Shown piece after piece: positions 47,401-60,520 of a stretch of DNA of 64,000 nt. Below the pieces are notes generated by a model. It saw only the letters and a list, made by a program, of their open reading frames with translations. It was not told where the DNA came from and did not search any database. The stretch is taken from the NCBI RefSeq assembly GCF_003473485.1, contig NC_053044.1, positions 37,514,091-37,578,090 of the forward strand. Direction: 5' to 3'. The DNA comes from Medicago truncatula. Its lineage: Eukaryota > Streptophyta > Magnoliopsida > Fabales > Fabaceae. The first letter of the stretch is position 1, and each line of letters opens with the position of its first letter. Made by a program: the position numbers and the translations under genes.

Positions 47401-50400
47401 TTTCAGGAAAGAAAAGAGAAAAATACAGAAAAGAAAGAACATATCACATATGCAAGAAATAGAATGCTTCACTTCCGTCAGGCCTAAGCTTCCTAGAATT
47501 CCAACAGATTCTGTCCCTTTCGCTTCCATTCCCTCCCTCATCTATGCACCCTTCACGATTGATTGGCAGCCACCTCCTCATTCTGTTAGGTTCCTTTCTA
47601 ACAGACTCCCCACCTCAATTGTGATCATGCCCTTATCATTACTACCCCTCTTAATTCTATTTCTTAGTGTAATCCCCTCTACTTTCTTTGGTACATCTGA
47701 ACAGGGCCCTAAATAATCCCAGTAACAGGGTGCCGAGTAGAATCATTATAAATTGTAAGGCAAAGTATGGAAAGTAACACAATGAAAGAGGTTCATGTTC
47801 TCGTCACATATCTTTAAGTTTCAAGTGATATTTTACCAGCACACCAAATTTCATTCGTCATGAAACTAGTAAACTGGAACACAGCAAAGGTTACTGTGTA
47901 AAATTATTGTTACAAAATAAGTGTTGCAACTCAAGTGACTGCCTGATCCCATAACGGGGCCACCCTGATTTCACATTAGCCTACCCTTGCATCTCCAAGA
48001 CAAAGTTCTACGAGAAAAAAATGTTACCACAATACTCGGACATAAAATATAAATGTGACTGAAGACTACACGCTTGTAACAGATGCCAATAGGTCTAACC
48101 AAGAACTTGTGAAAGACAAGCATTCTATTTTCATAGTGATGTAGTTAAAGAGTGATGTAGTTAAAGGAAGAGAAACTGCAATTGCATCATACCTAACAGT
48201 ACAGATTACTTCGTATTTTATAAAGTCAATCTACCAGTCCATATTATAATTGCATTGCCAAGTTATAGTAAGTATGTTATGTGCATATTGAGTATAGGTG
48301 GTGGATCAATTATGTATAAAAATATAAAAAAAAAAACTATAAAACAGACAAGTTTTTCTACAAAATCAAAAGAATTAAAGTATTTTAAACTACAACCAGA
48401 GCAGTTATACTGATTTTAGTCAGGAAATAATGGACAAAGCTAGTAAAAAGCGGCCAATTTATTTGGGATCCATATTATCACACAATATTATGCACTTAAG
48501 AGTCAAAATCAACAAAGGACGGCTTGATTACCACAAAGCTAATTCAGCATCTGAAGCTTTAGCTATATGAGCTAGTCATGCTATGGAATTATCAGAGTGG
48601 AGCAGTCGGTTATAAACACGACCCTTTATCTTCTATGGCCGGAGTTGCCCAGGAACATTGTTACCATAATGACTGAATCACATAAGTAAGCACCTCAATC
48701 TATTCTATTAGTTTTGTGGCCTCGTATTTTTTACAATGGCACTGAGTTGACCAGTACCAAAATAAGGTTGATGAGATCAGCTTTAGCATTTAAATGAGAG
48801 AGTTTATGTTAATATATGCAACAATCGATCCTAGTGACAAAAAAATAGCATATATGCTAATTTTGTAACTAACGCACATGTTTGTACTTCTTTATTAGAA
48901 TGGTAGTTATTTCGTAAGTCCCATTGTTTGTGCAAGATCCAACTGAACATCAACACAGACAGACACAGGTTCATATGAAACCTTTAGAATGTTCGTTCTT
49001 ATTTGGCTTCACATTTATGCAGGTGTAAATAGGATCTTGAATGGGGTCCATAACCACACTAAGGGTGAGGGTGGAAACAGGTTATAAACAAAACAGCCTA
49101 TGCACACACAAGGGATTTGGAACCACTGTGTGCTTGTATAAGAGAAAGTTACCATAACCTAGAACCAGCATTGATGTCTATTGTTCCTTGTGAAAGTCCA
49201 TCAGAACATACCTTTTCAACATATGGGTGATTAGAAAATAGAGGTTCTTCCTCTGGCTTGTCTCCTGGATCTTTTCTAGGAATAGGAGGCCTTCCACAGT
49301 CACGCTGCAAATTTTAAAATATCAATTAGAAAAAATACGATCATAATAATGCATAACTTTGATATCAAGACATATCTGACAGCATGGATATACATTTGAA
49401 CTTTTACTCGTTAAAAACAAAAGCATGGATTACATCACAGCAAAGTTACAGTACAAAGAGCTTCAGAGTTTGATCAATGCAAAAAAAAAAAAAAAATCAT
49501 CTGCAAAAAGATTGAGGTGGTTTAGGGAAAGGTGCAAACCCGCAATTCATCTGGATTAGTATCTTCGTCACGGTGAAATATTGGTGGGAAGTCAAATCTG
49601 TTAAAGCTGAAGTATGAAAATGAAAAATATGTTAAAATTATCAATTGTAATCAAATTAATAAAGTTAGAACTATGTATTATGAAGCGCTGTTTATAGAAG
49701 GTTGAACATCACAAACACATAATCGTACATCAGATGATCTATATTTGGATCCACAAAACGAAGTTCGATCGGGAACCGGAAGCGATAAGGATCTCGCTTT
49801 GCCTACAAAGTAAAAATGTGAATGAGTTAATAAGTAGAGTAAACATTCATTACAAGAAAACCACTTATGGCCAAACAAGGATATAATTGAACTATGTATA
49901 TATTATAGAATCAGTAATATAGCCTTGTGTGTCCTACCAAAATTGCCTATAAAAAAATGCAAAAAAGCTTAAAGTAAGGATACACAAGAAACAATTTCAG
50001 TCACACGCAACCAATGACATGGTTAAATGGTGAATTATAGTGGAAAGTTGAAACAAGGGTAGACCTTTCTTAGTACCAAAAATGGATGAATAAAAGAAAG
50101 AGGCATCAAACACCGAGGCCAGAGGTTAAACATATCGCCCCCTTCCCTTTGGAATGGGGTGAGCAATAAACTGGAAAATTGGATACCTGATGTGGGGATA
50201 CCAACAGAAACTAAGGACAGTGCTTCTGATGGGTAAGTGGGAGCTTGCCCCAGTTGTTGCACACAAGAGAGAGAAAATTCACCTTGTATAATACAATTTG
50301 AGCTAGAGTTCCTATTTCAAAACGTGAACATAACAACATGAAGAAAAATGCAGCACCAACTAGTTTCCTATCGATGGGTAAAAAAACTACAATTTGGCAG

Positions 50401-52999
50401 GTAACAGTACAGTTAAAGGCACCATCACTGTATTATCAAGTATATAAGGTAAGTATTAAGTGACAAGTATGGAATATTCTCAACTAGTGACCGAAATACT
50501 CACCGTAATTTCAACAATGACTGTCATACCCACTTTTATGTGATGGCGAATCCAAAACCAATCATTGTTCTTTATAGGAACCCACCTAGAACACGTTACA
50601 GTAGATGAATATTCCAGAAGAAAACTTGCATAAAAGTAAAAGCTAAAACAGTGGCACTGAACAAGATAACAATGGTACAGAAGTAAAGTCTATAAGTTAC
50701 TCGTGATAACAGTATGAAGTACTGCTGGTACACAGCAGCAGCAAACAAAAGAAAATATGCAATAACCCATGGCAGCATATAAAGAGAAAACAATGTCTCC
50801 TAGTCAAAGATCAAAGAAAGAGAAAACAATCTCAGTGTTGAATAATTTTCAGTAAACTGGGCTACCACATGATACAAAAGAGACAGTATGATTTCCCTGT
50901 AGCTCTAGTCTGTAAACAACCAGTACTTTTTTTTCTAACAAAAAAATGCATCCAAAGTCTAGAGATTTAACAAGTCTCAGGTGTGTTTCTCTAGGTACTT
51001 GTTTTGTTTCTGCCATGGCTTTGGATATAATGAAGCATTTCAGTGCTGGTACAAATGCTTGTGAAGATGCTTTTCCCAATTTATTTTTGCACCACATGAT
51101 ATTGATTAAACATTCTAAAGTTATAGATATAGTTATTAATTTAGCAAGAATATCATTGTGGAAGCAACTCAATATTACTTACTCCAGCATCCAAAACAAT
51201 GAGGAAATGAACACCCAATACAGAAAAAGTTAAGGGAACACTTAAAAGATGGACAGAGGGATTGGTATGTACCCATCGTATACTCCGCCAATGTCAACAA
51301 ATGCCCCTTGATAGAGATGCAAAGTTGTCACCTTCCCCACACAAATCTGCAATGAAAAATTATCATGTAAGCATTTATGAAAACTTGAATCTCAATCCTA
51401 CATATTTATTTATTAAAAATTATGATACAGAAAAAGACTGATTTTAACTATACGAATGAAATGAAGCCAAACAAAAATAGGATCATCTATTGGACTACAT
51501 ATACAGTTGTCCAATTAGAGACATCATGATTGATCAAACCAAAAAGAAAGAAAAAAGGAAAAAAAAAACTGTGACAACGTGATGCTGCCATTAAAGGGTA
51601 AATTCAGTTATTCATAGTTTTCTTAAACAAAATTTCCAGTCAGCAATTTAAAAATGTAATATGCACGTTGTCATAACTGAAAAGATCACTGTACATGCCT
51701 ATTGAAGACTAGCCTAGTCCCACCATATGAAATCAGTTTCTTCCAAGCAGCAGAAAATGATAGAATGCAATGCTTGCCCGTGCGTATAAAATTATAATAG
51801 CAGTAATTCGAAACAACCAGGTGAATATGAAAACACACTAATACCATAGGAAATCTTAAGAACACGATACTGATAAAAAGTAAAGCATCGACTTTATAGA
51901 CAACAACAATACAATATAATCCATAATGAGTATGAACTAAGAATTGTGAAATAGCTTACTTGGCCAGGATAATAGAACGGTAGCTCGTACTGCAAAAACC
52001 ATTTAAAAAAACAGTTAGCCCCAGAACAAGTTTGCTTTCTCACATTCCAAATACATACAAACATAAAAAAAGAATCGTGAATTCATCATATCCTACCATG
52101 CCATCCTTGTAATCCTTGCCTCTTTTCCTCCTACCAGGGTGATAATCTTGGTCTAACTGTAGCATTCACATCACAATTAGCATTAGCAATTAGCAATCAA
52201 CATAAACCAAATCAAAAAACTATGAATGCACATTGTAATAATTTAAACAAGTATGAAATGAAATTGAAGAAACCTTATAGGATTCCTCTTCCAATAAATC
52301 CTTATTAGCTTCCAACCATTCATTGTACTGTTTCAAAAACACCTTATACCTATCCAAACACACATCATCAGTTTCAGTTCTAACACCATTTTCAATATCC
52401 TCCAACCTCACCCTCTTTGCCTCCATCTTATGCGCTTCACGAATAAACGCGAGCTCTTCACGATCCACCTCCCACCCTCTCGGCGGCCAATCCCTCGGCG
52501 GCACCAACTTCACCACCAACGGTCCTGCCCACTTAGTCTCCAACTCCTCCGGAACATCTTCCTTAATCTCAAATTGCTTCGCCAAATATTCCTCTTCTGT
52601 CACTCCCATTTCCTCAATCTTCTTCTTCCTATACCTAGGGTTCAACATTCTAAAAGCTTCAATCGACTCCGGTGAACTGAGAGGAACTTCTTCACCTTCG
52701 TTGAGACTCGTCCGCGCGAATTTGGCTTCAGGAGTGAGAATCTCTTCCCATGGAGCCCAGCCACGTTCGATCCAGTTGCGTCGTCGTGCTTCGTCTTCGG
52801 ATTCTTTGGTTTTAGGGCCGAAGGTTTGGAGGAAGGTTTCGTCGACGGGGAATTCATCGGAGGTGAAGGATTTAGCAACGGTGGTGAGGGGTGGTTTGCG
52901 GTGGAGTAGAGGTGGTGGATGGCCGTGAAATAAAGGAGAGGGTTTAAGGTTTAAGGGTTTAGGGAAAGTGAAGAGATAAGAATTGGGGAAGACTTGCAT
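44482..52999 (-). CDS. PTAC10: Plastid transcriptionally active chromosome protein 10 (PEP-associated, S1 domain)
   Basis: Spliced CDS complement(join(44482..44902, 44983..45134, 45409..45459, 47167..47343, 49212..49304, 49540..49606, 49729..49802, 50504..50585, 51273..51346, 51960..51989, 52097..52156, 52274..52999)), 668 aa, the length I recall for Arabidopsis PTAC10/PAP3. The N terminus is a Ser/Pro/Lys-rich chloroplast transit peptide (about 1-50). The conserved middle has RDWPPRGWEVDREELAF and CLDRYKVFLKQYNEWLEANK. The S1 RNA-binding domain (about 270-350) includes GKVTTLHLYQGAFVDIGG, VYDGWVPI and HHIKVGMTVIVEI. The C terminus has ERMTDTHNKSIVGKG and an acidic run. It is an essential subunit around the plastid-encoded RNA polymerase. 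One exon is only 30 nt. All introns are GT-AG. The largest intron (47344..49211) has no coding content. Confidence 0.95.
45960..46090. repeat. Inverted repeat in a PTAC10 intron
   Basis: TAGAACTTGTTTGAGTTTA (about 45965) pairs with AAACTCAAACAAGTTCTA (about 46061). Probably a decayed MITE. A 28-bp tandem duplication (TATAGGGGATTTTCATGAAC...) lies just beyond, at 46240-46295. Confidence 0.6.
46640..46917. mobile_element. Inverted-repeat element in a PTAC10 intron
   Basis: Left arm CTTTTGTCCTTTAAGTTTGA then CAAAAATACCAGGTTAGT; right arm CTAACCCGGTACTTTTGTCT then AACTTAAAGGACTAAAAAG. The interior repeats AAGTTTCAAATAGGTCCTTAA. Possible target duplication AACTATA on both sides. Confidence 0.6.
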
Positions 53000-53690
53000 T
53001 GCTACACTTCACCACCTTGCTTCACAAAACTAACATTGAGCGGATAGATAAAGTTCAAACATTTAATGAGGCAACTGCCCTTGCCTAATATAAATATGTA
53101 AGAGATAACTACATGCTCCATTTGTTAAATTTTCGATATTCATCATTTAGTTTTTAATGGAGCGATGAACCAGTCTTTTATGTCATTCATTTGTAATAAG
53201 TTGATCATTTAAGTTTTTTCGTACCATTTAGATCTTTAAATTATTTAATTTTAACAATTTAATAAAATTTTGATTGTAGAAAAGTAAGTTATTTGGTGTT
53301 TAAAAGTTACGATTAAATAATTTAAAAGATCTAAAATGTGTGAAAAAACGTAAAGACTAACTTGCTACAATTAAATAACTAAAAGATGTAAGTGGTACAA
53401 AAAAAGACTTAAAAACCCAACTTGTTATAATTAAATAACTTAAAGAATCTCTAGTGTACTTTAGCTTTCAATTTAATCATCTCACACATACGTCTCGATT
53501 ATAAAAAAATTAACTTTTTTGATTCATTTAATAACTAATTTATAATTTTAATGATTGCCCCTAGAGTGCTCTTTGAGACCTTTAAATAGTAACTTTGTTC
53601 AAAAATTTAATCGATGCATTGAAAATTGAAATATTTGATTTTTTTTGTGAATATTTTTTTCTTTTGAAATCCCTAAAGAGCGCCAATACA
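53000..53690. other. Upstream region of the PTAC10 gene and intergenic DNA
   Basis: Short leader upstream of the PTAC10 ATG. The AT-rich DNA beyond contains recurring TTTAAATTATTTAATTT and AATTAAATAACTTAAA motifs in both orientations, probably a decayed foldback. No gene seen. Confidence 0.45.
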
Positions 53691-53696
53691 TTACTA

Positions 53697-53823
53697 CTCC
53701 CTCCGGTCCTATTTATAAGAGAATTTTGGGTCAACAAAAGTTGATGTATCTTGTTAAAAATTCAGTCCAAATACATTCACTTTTGTTGACCTAAATTTCT
53801 CTTATAAATAGGACCGGAGGTAG
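53697..53823. mobile_element. Stowaway MITE
   Basis: 127 bp with near-perfect inverted repeats: CTCCCTCCGGTCCTATTTAT at the left and ATAAATAGGACCGGAGG at the right, TA target site on both sides (53695-53696 and 53824-53825). The centre also folds (GTCAACAAAAGTTGATG / TTTTGTTGAC). This is a Tc1/mariner-derived family and looks recently active. Confidence 0.9.
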
Positions 53824-53825
53824 TA

Positions 53826-56505
53826 TTAGAGACTAATACATTAGTTATTGAACGAATCTAATTTTTTTGTCATGTAAGCACAACTCAGTTGGTAGCTACA
53901 AAGACAATATTATGCAGGGGCCAAGGTTCACCAAACTCTCTACTTCTTCACCTTTAAAAAGTGTGAGCTCCGACCACTAGGCTACTTAACAAAAAAAATA
54001 ATAACTTTTTCTTATAATTGAGATTGGAACGGGTATTCAAAAAACGTAAGAATAGTTTTAAGTATTCTTATCAAGTATTAGTATTGCATTGTAAAATAGA
54101 TCATTCATTTGAGATAATTTTTTTACAAATATGTCACTCGTAGTGGGTCGGAAAGCGTAATTAATACAAATATGTGTGATGTGCTAAATTAATTTTTTTG
54201 GTCATGCTATTTTGAAAATCTCAAAAACCTCTTGAATGGTGAGCACAGTTTTTGTGTGTTAAGCATCCGATTTTTAGGAAAAGGAGACTCAAGTTCTTCC
54301 AAATGATTTATCTTAAATAAAGCTCATTAACCAATCATGTGAACACAATTTAAATAAATTTGATTTTACTCTATTTTATTTTTCATTTATGACATAGATA
54401 AACACAAGCAATGGTTTTTTTTAAGGATCCACTAAATAAAATAAATCTTGAGTTGACATCCTCTCGATCTTAAAATAAATGGACAATTTTAATTTCAAAA
54501 CTACTTAATTTGCTTCAAAATTATATGAATGGACAACATTTATTTTATGAAATAGAGAGATTCCAACAATCCTACTAATGCATCTCGTGTCAACATTTAT
54601 TGACAATGAATGAAGAAAAATAAATTTACAATAAATAATTAGGCGCCACAACTCAAGAATTATCCTCTATATGTAACTATTCTCCATCCCATTTTAACCC
54701 AAACTTTTGTTTATTTTACACATATTAAGAAAAAGTGTATAAGTATTAGTACATTCCTTCTTACCATAAATGTAAAGTATAATATATTAAATTGAGAATG
54801 ATAAAAGTAGTATTAATTAAATTTATAATTGGTAAAATGTAATTATTATTGTTTTGAAAAGTAAAATGAATCAATTTTTCTGGAACAATATTTTTTTGCG
54901 AATGATTAACTTATGACGGGACGGAGGAAGTACCGATTAATGACAATTTCGATGTCTAAAGTTCAATAGCTACCACAAGTGACATATAATCTGACCACTT
55001 AATCATTTGGTCAAAAGTTTGATTCGGATGTCCAAAGGATACTTCGTTTACCAAAACAAAAACAAAAGAAGAACTAACTTCTAATAGACTTAAATCCATC
55101 TTTGACCTTCTAACTACACATGTTTTTTTTTTTTTTTTATAAAACTCGGTATACGATCCAAAAATCGCTATTATCTTGATGGATCTAAGTCAAATTTGCA
55201 TTCAAAGAATCTAACAAAACAAAATATGATGGTTCCACGTTTTCTACTTCAATCCATCCCCAAATCAGTAACGTTGAACCTCGTATTATTCCAAACAGGA
55301 ATATCAGTTTGTCCTACGGCGCCAAATTAAGTAGCTCATGTGCTATTTCATATAATGTGATTCTTTTTTAATGAGAAGATACACTTTTTTTTTTTGTTGT
55401 TGAAGGAATGAGAAGATACACTTATACATTGAAGTTTGGATGCTACATCTACAAATTTTGCCGGATTAGTATATGTTTGAGAATAATGGGGAGACTACCA
55501 AATTGGAAAAGGGGAGAGTTTGGACACTAAAATCACATTGAAAAGAAATACGGAACTAAAGCCATACAATCGTGATATTTAGAGGACCAAAATGAACTTA
55601 AGCCCTTCTAATAATACTGCAAAGGTTTGTATCCATTTGCCATCTGCATTTTGAAATAATTTATCTTTCACTAATATGATACAAAATACGTGAGGTTATA
55701 AGTAGCCAGGGGAATAGGGAATGCAATCAATTAATGAAACATTAACTCCTAAATGATTATAAATGGAAAAATATCATCCTTATGATACAGATAATAACAA
55801 ACTAGCAAAGAATAACCATCTATGCAAAGGAAATGATTCCTCTTCCTCTGGCAAATTTGACAGAGACTAACATTCCATGATGATGTTTAGCAAAAACTAC
55901 AAGTGGGGACATCATCATCATGGCATGCTAACCAAATGAGAATTTAGCTTTATTTGTGTACCATTTTCAAGATTAGAATTTAGCTTCATTTGTGTAGGTT
56001 TTCATTAACATTTTTCAGCCAAATGCCAAGTTAAAAGACAACGTCAGAAAAATTGGGAGCAAGGACTGCAGAGTGAGCACATTATCTTCAATCAAATCCT
56101 TGACCGTAAACTTTAACATCATGGATGTCAACATATGGAACTTGGCAACAAAGAGGGATAAACTTTATCTAATCATTATACCAAAATCAAAGATCACCAG
56201 CTCCCACCGGAATCTCTGAGAATAATCTTGGCCTTAGTAACAAAGTTCCAAACTATGGAACCTGAAATCTTATACCTTGACAGTAAGTAGTTTGTGGTTC
56301 CCACACCAGGTTTCCAAGCATAGTAATGTTGACTTTTGTAGTCATTCTCACACCTAAGCCGCAATTTTTTTCTAGCCAAATTTATATCACATTCCAGCAT
56401 ACTTGTAGAGCAAAACAAAATCTTTGAAACACAGAAACAAAGCATGTAAATCTCAATAACTCATGAAATTCCCCTGCTATCCATCATATTTGAATTTAGT
56501 ATTGA
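53826..56505. other. Intergenic region with SINE and MITE relics
   Basis: A SINE-like module (CACAACTCAGTTGGTAG at about 53880 to GGCTACTTAAC near 53990). A degenerate Stowaway-like relic lies at about 54684-54935 (TTCTCCATCCCATTTTAACC / GACGGGACGGAGGAAGTA). Poly-T tracts lie near 55123 and 55387. No coding region recognised. Confidence 0.5.
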
Positions 56506-56565
56506 TTTATGCTCATTGCCCAAATGAATTCGCTCATTTCCAAAGTAAATGATCAAAATGCTCCT

Positions 56566-56739
56566 ACGCATGTTAACATGCGCTGGTACAAATTATAACA
56601 TAACTTAAGATAAGTAGCGTGACTTAACATGCGCTAGTGTTATTTGTGAGTTATTTGTTGAATGCTTAGCGCAAGTTAACATGCACTAGTGTATTGTGAA
56701 ACGTGAGTTAACTCACGTTGCCATTTGCACTAGCGTGAG
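56566..56739. promoter_or_regulatory. Left palindrome array of MULE 2
   Basis: Five units in the subterminal region: ACGCATGTTAACATGCGC at 56566, AGCGTGACTTAACATGCGCT at 56615, AGCGCAAGTTAACATGCACT at 56668, ACGTGAGTTAACTCACGT at 56701, and the half unit TAGCGTGAG at 56731 whose other half lies across the hAT element at 57983. Confidence 0.75.
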
Positions 56740-57974
56740 CAGTGGCGGAGCTAGGAAATTTATGGAGTCCGGGAAAAAAATTAATCGTAAATTCACATGT
56801 GACATAATATATAAACAGTCATAAATCAAAAAAAAATTATTTTTTATTTTTTTTCCTAAAAAAAATCGAAAAAAAGAGGTTTATCATTTTGTCAACAAAA
56901 GTGCAATTTAAAATAGGGTTATTAATTGAAATTGACCACGTAATATACTTGAACTCTGAAAATTGACCCTGTAATTAAATAACATGTATTCTGACCATGT
57001 AATTCGAGATTTTTATTATTTATAACCTGTAATATACGTGAAGTCCAAAAAAGCAACCGAGAGATTGAATTTTTTCATGATTTCCTAGAGGCGAGTTAAG
57101 AACGTTAAAATATGGCTTTAACAAAAAAATTATAAATTTTCGACAAACGACAAATTAATTATGAATTTTTAAAGTGTCAAAAGCTCAAAAAACAAAACAA
57201 CAGAAATCTCGATCTATAAATCAAATTTTGAGCTCATTATTTGCAAAGACATCTATAAAAATACATAAAAAGGATATGTAAAGTTTCATAGCATTTCGAA
57301 GTCGTTTAAATTTATTTTGATTTTTCAACTGAAACGTGCAAAATTGAAATTTTGTTCCGCGTAAGCGTGTACTCAGAAGCAAATTTAGTTCCCTAATTTT
57401 GTAGGCATGACTAGAACATGATAAGAACCTTCACAATGAAATTTTGTAATTTTTAAACGAGATATAAATTAATTATAAATTGTTTAAGAAATTCATAATT
57501 ATGAGGGAATAAAAATTCATAATTAATTTCTCCCTAGTCGAAGAAATTTAATTTTGTGTAAAGCTATATTTTAACGTGCTAAACATGTATGAAAAAAATA
57601 GTGAAAAAATTCAACTTGTTGGTCACATTTTTAGACTACACGTATATTATAGGGTGGTCAAAATTAAATAAGAAGAAATTCAAGTTACAATGCTAGAATA
57701 TATGTTTTATATTTTATTGGGTCATTTTTCAAACATAAAGTATATTACCGGGTAAATTTGAACAATTAACCTGTTAAAAAATAAGAGAGATGAACCCATC
57801 AATAGTGTGCTAAATAAAATTCCAAGACCTATTTGCGTGTGATAATTTTCATATTGCCCAAATTTTTCTTTTTGTAAATGTGTTAATGGACTTTTTGGTT
57901 GAATTTAATGTGCAAAAATTATCGATCGAGTCCGGGCGACCGCCCGGGGTCGCCATACGGTAGAACCGCCACTG
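56740..57974. mobile_element. hAT element nested in MULE 2
   Basis: Starts CAGTGGCGGAGCTAGG and ends with the reverse complement of CAGTGGCGGTTCTACC. Perfect 8-bp target duplication AGCGTGAG at 56732-56739 and 57975-57982. The insertion split a palindrome of MULE 2. It lacks a recognisable transposase and is itself split by 56916-57773. Confidence 0.85.
56916..57773. mobile_element. MULE-like foldback nested in the hAT element
   Basis: Inverted ends: GGGTTATTAATTGAAATTGA then CCACGTAATATACTTGA at the left, and on the other strand AGGTTAATTGTTCAAATTTA then CCCGGTAATATACTTTATG at the right. Candidate 9-10 bp duplication TTTAAAATA / TTAAAAAATA is imperfect. No coding content. Confidence 0.65.
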
Positions 57975-58430
57975 AGCGTGAGTTAACTCACGTTCATAGC
58001 AGACAACAAAAACGGCAATAAATGCAAGGCAATAACAGAACTGAAACTTGAAAAGTGTAGAATGACCCATAATCACGTCACATTCATAACTTAACCGAAT
58101 TACGCCAGTTTAACAAGATTATCGGATAATACGACATAATCGATCCAAATTACTCAAAAACATCGTTTTTCTCACAATCACGTAATCACACATAAACGAT
58201 CCAAACGGTCCAAATTTCACAAATTCGCCGGTAATTACCCGTAATAATTTAAACACACTTAATGACACGTAAACGATCCAAAATAGTTCATTTCATATAT
58301 TTATATAATATTAGTTACGTATTGGCCATAAATATCAAAATTACACAACCGACCACCAAAAAATATGTCGGGGTGTAATACCACCAAAAAATATGACGAA
58401 ACCGACCCAAAAATGTCATAACCTATCTAA

Positions 58431-59955
58431 CTAAACTAGTGATAGTGCATATTCTTCGTCTTCATCCATGACTTCGATCTCTTGCTTTGGCTTTTCCGGA
58501 GTATCCAAATTAGTAGGATTGTGCTCATTTGTTGGTTTCTTAAGAGGCAAAACGGTTTCCTCAACATATTCAACAAACAATGGAAACAGTCCGCATACCT
58601 CATCTTTGAATATCAACCATGCAATTGCAAATGAATCCTCCATAGGAGAGTTAACCACATCTCTCCAAGCCCTCACTATTTTCTTAACAAGCTCACAATG
58701 CTTGTCATCATCCGCTTCCTTCGCATCTTTGTCAACAACTTTTCCTTTTTCTTTTCCTTGGCATTGACTCTACAATATGTGATGCACCTACCTTTGACAT
58801 TTTTCCCAATATGAAAGTAGCAAAGTACATGGTCTGTTTTAGGGAGAACTTCGGCAACGACTTTCATCAAAGCGGGGTCCCTATCGGTGTCAATCACCTT
58901 AGGCATGTTGTTTTTTGAGGTCAAAAGACCAACCAACATCTCAAGTGTCTATATGAAGTTATTCTCTCTTTCAAAGGAAAGAAAGGCAAACGCAATCGAA
59001 TAGGCCAATTTGGTAGAGGTGACACCAACAATCTCAAATAAAGGCATTCAGTAGGTATTGGTTTTGTAGGTGGAGTCCATGACCAAAACGGTGGGAAAAG
59101 TGTTGAGCATATCAATTAATTTTGGGTGAGCAAATAATAAATCTTCAAGTGTGGTTTCCTCGCTATTAGCTCTTGTGAAGTAGACATATCGATACTTCTC
59201 CAACTTAATCAAGTATTGCAACTCGGTCTTGTCATCTCTTTGCCCCTTGCGCCATCTAGTTCGTGCATTATACACTTGCTTGATGAGTGTCACACTTTCT
59301 TTGTTTTTTCCTTCAAATCCGTGAGAATATTCCTAGGCTTTGCCAAGCTCTTTGTCATGTCGATAACTCTTTGCTTCTCCTCCCCTCTTAGTCGACCCGC
59401 AAGAAGGTGGCCGGATAAATTTGGCGCCAAGTCATGGTTGTGAACTCCACAAAGCATTGCAATCCACTATTCTTGTGTTTTTTTTTTCAAAGAAACATTT
59501 CAATCTAAACGGACAATTACACTTCCTTGTGCCCATGCCTTCAAGCTTCGGTTTCTTCCTCGTCTTAGGTGGCTTGTATTCACCACTCCTCTCACATTGC
59601 ATCGTCATGTATGGCACTATAGTACTAGATTTATCTATAGAAATAGTAAATCCCACCCTACCCGCTTGTCGACGAACCCAACCAAGTAATTCATCTCGAT
59701 CTTTCCATCTTTCATTTGTTGTAAAAAATGACCCGGTGTTTACTTGAATAACACGAACACCGGCAGGTATCGGTTTAGGCTTCTCTTCAAAGTTACCGGT
59801 AGGTACCGGTTTTGCTTGGTTGTGAACAATGTGAGCTTCAACTTGAAAAGGAATTTTCACTTTAAACTTCACATCATTGGTTGGTTTGCCTTCGCCGGAA
59901 GCTTTGTATTTGCCCGGTTCGGCTCAACGCCATCCTCCGCCACATTTTCAACCAT
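58431..59955 (-). pseudogene. MULE transposase (FAR1-like/MuDR type), broken
   Basis: Read right to left on the minus strand, segments in different frames line up with a plant MULE transposase. First comes a FAR1-like zinc-binding part with ELLGWVRRQAGRVGFTIS and GTRKCNCPFRLKCFFEKK. Then comes a core with ESVTLIKQVYNARTRWRKG, NTFPTVLVMDSTYKTNTY, VIDTDRDPALMKVVAEVL and HVLCYFHIGKNVKGRC. Breaks seen: a frame change near 59885 after the putative start, another near 59450, another near 59310, an in-frame TGA near 59057 and an in-frame TAG near 58950. The C-terminal third of the family protein is missing; the reading ends in an acidic tail at 58431. The catalytic DDE region is therefore incomplete and the copy cannot make an active enzyme. 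Confidence 0.88.
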
Positions 59956-60077
59956 GTCACTCAATGTCTATTCAATAAAAAACAAAGAAAAAAAATAAAT
60001 AATTGACTTGTGCAGCAAGCAAAGTAAATAAAAAAGTGGCACAAAATTTCAATTTCAAATTCTGGGCTACTGTCAGT

Positions 60078-60161
60078 AGCGTGAGTTAACTCACGCTAGT
60101 ACTATCTACCTACACAATTTAAGTCATGTTGCCCTTACAACTAGCGTGAGTTAACTCACGC
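60078..60161. promoter_or_regulatory. Palindrome pair upstream of the MULE 2 transposase
   Basis: Two identical perfect 20-bp palindromes AGCGTGAGTTAACTCACGCT at 60078-60097 and 60142-60161, upstream (minus strand) of the transposase start. Confidence 0.85.
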
Positions 60162-60412
60162 TGAGCCCTACGCCTACTGAAATGAAAAACGAAACTACCA
60201 GCAAAACCAGCAAAAATGAAAAAGTTTTGACGGTACATTATCCGTTCTTTGATGCTTAATAAGCGTGTAGAAACTTATTTCCTGACGATTTGCAATGATT
60301 TGGAATGAAGATTTTTACCCAAAATTTCGCACTTTTGGGGTTTTTGGAGGTGGAGGGAAAGAAAAAATGGAGCTTTGTGGTTGTCTGTTGGGTTTTGAGC
60401 GAAAATAGTACT

Positions 60413-60520
60413 TAACGCAAGTTAACATGCGCTACGTGACTTAACTCACGCTGCGTGACTTAAGTTACGTTCTCCTTATAACTAGCGCATGTTAACTCAC
60501 GCTACGCAAGTTAACATGCG
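60413..60520. promoter_or_regulatory. Right palindrome array of MULE 2
   Basis: Units include GCAAGTTAACATGCGC near 60417, ACGTGACTTAACTCACG near 60434, GCGTGACTTAAGTTACGT near 60453, AGCGCATGTTAACTCACGCT near 60484 and ACGCAAGTTAACATGCGT near 60504. They are mirrored by the left array. Confidence 0.75.

Noticed and set aside
50946..51233. 95-aa plus-strand frame inside a PTAC10 intron
   Set aside because: No recognisable domain, no promoter or splice context, and it overlaps an intron and exon of the minus-strand gene in no meaningful way.
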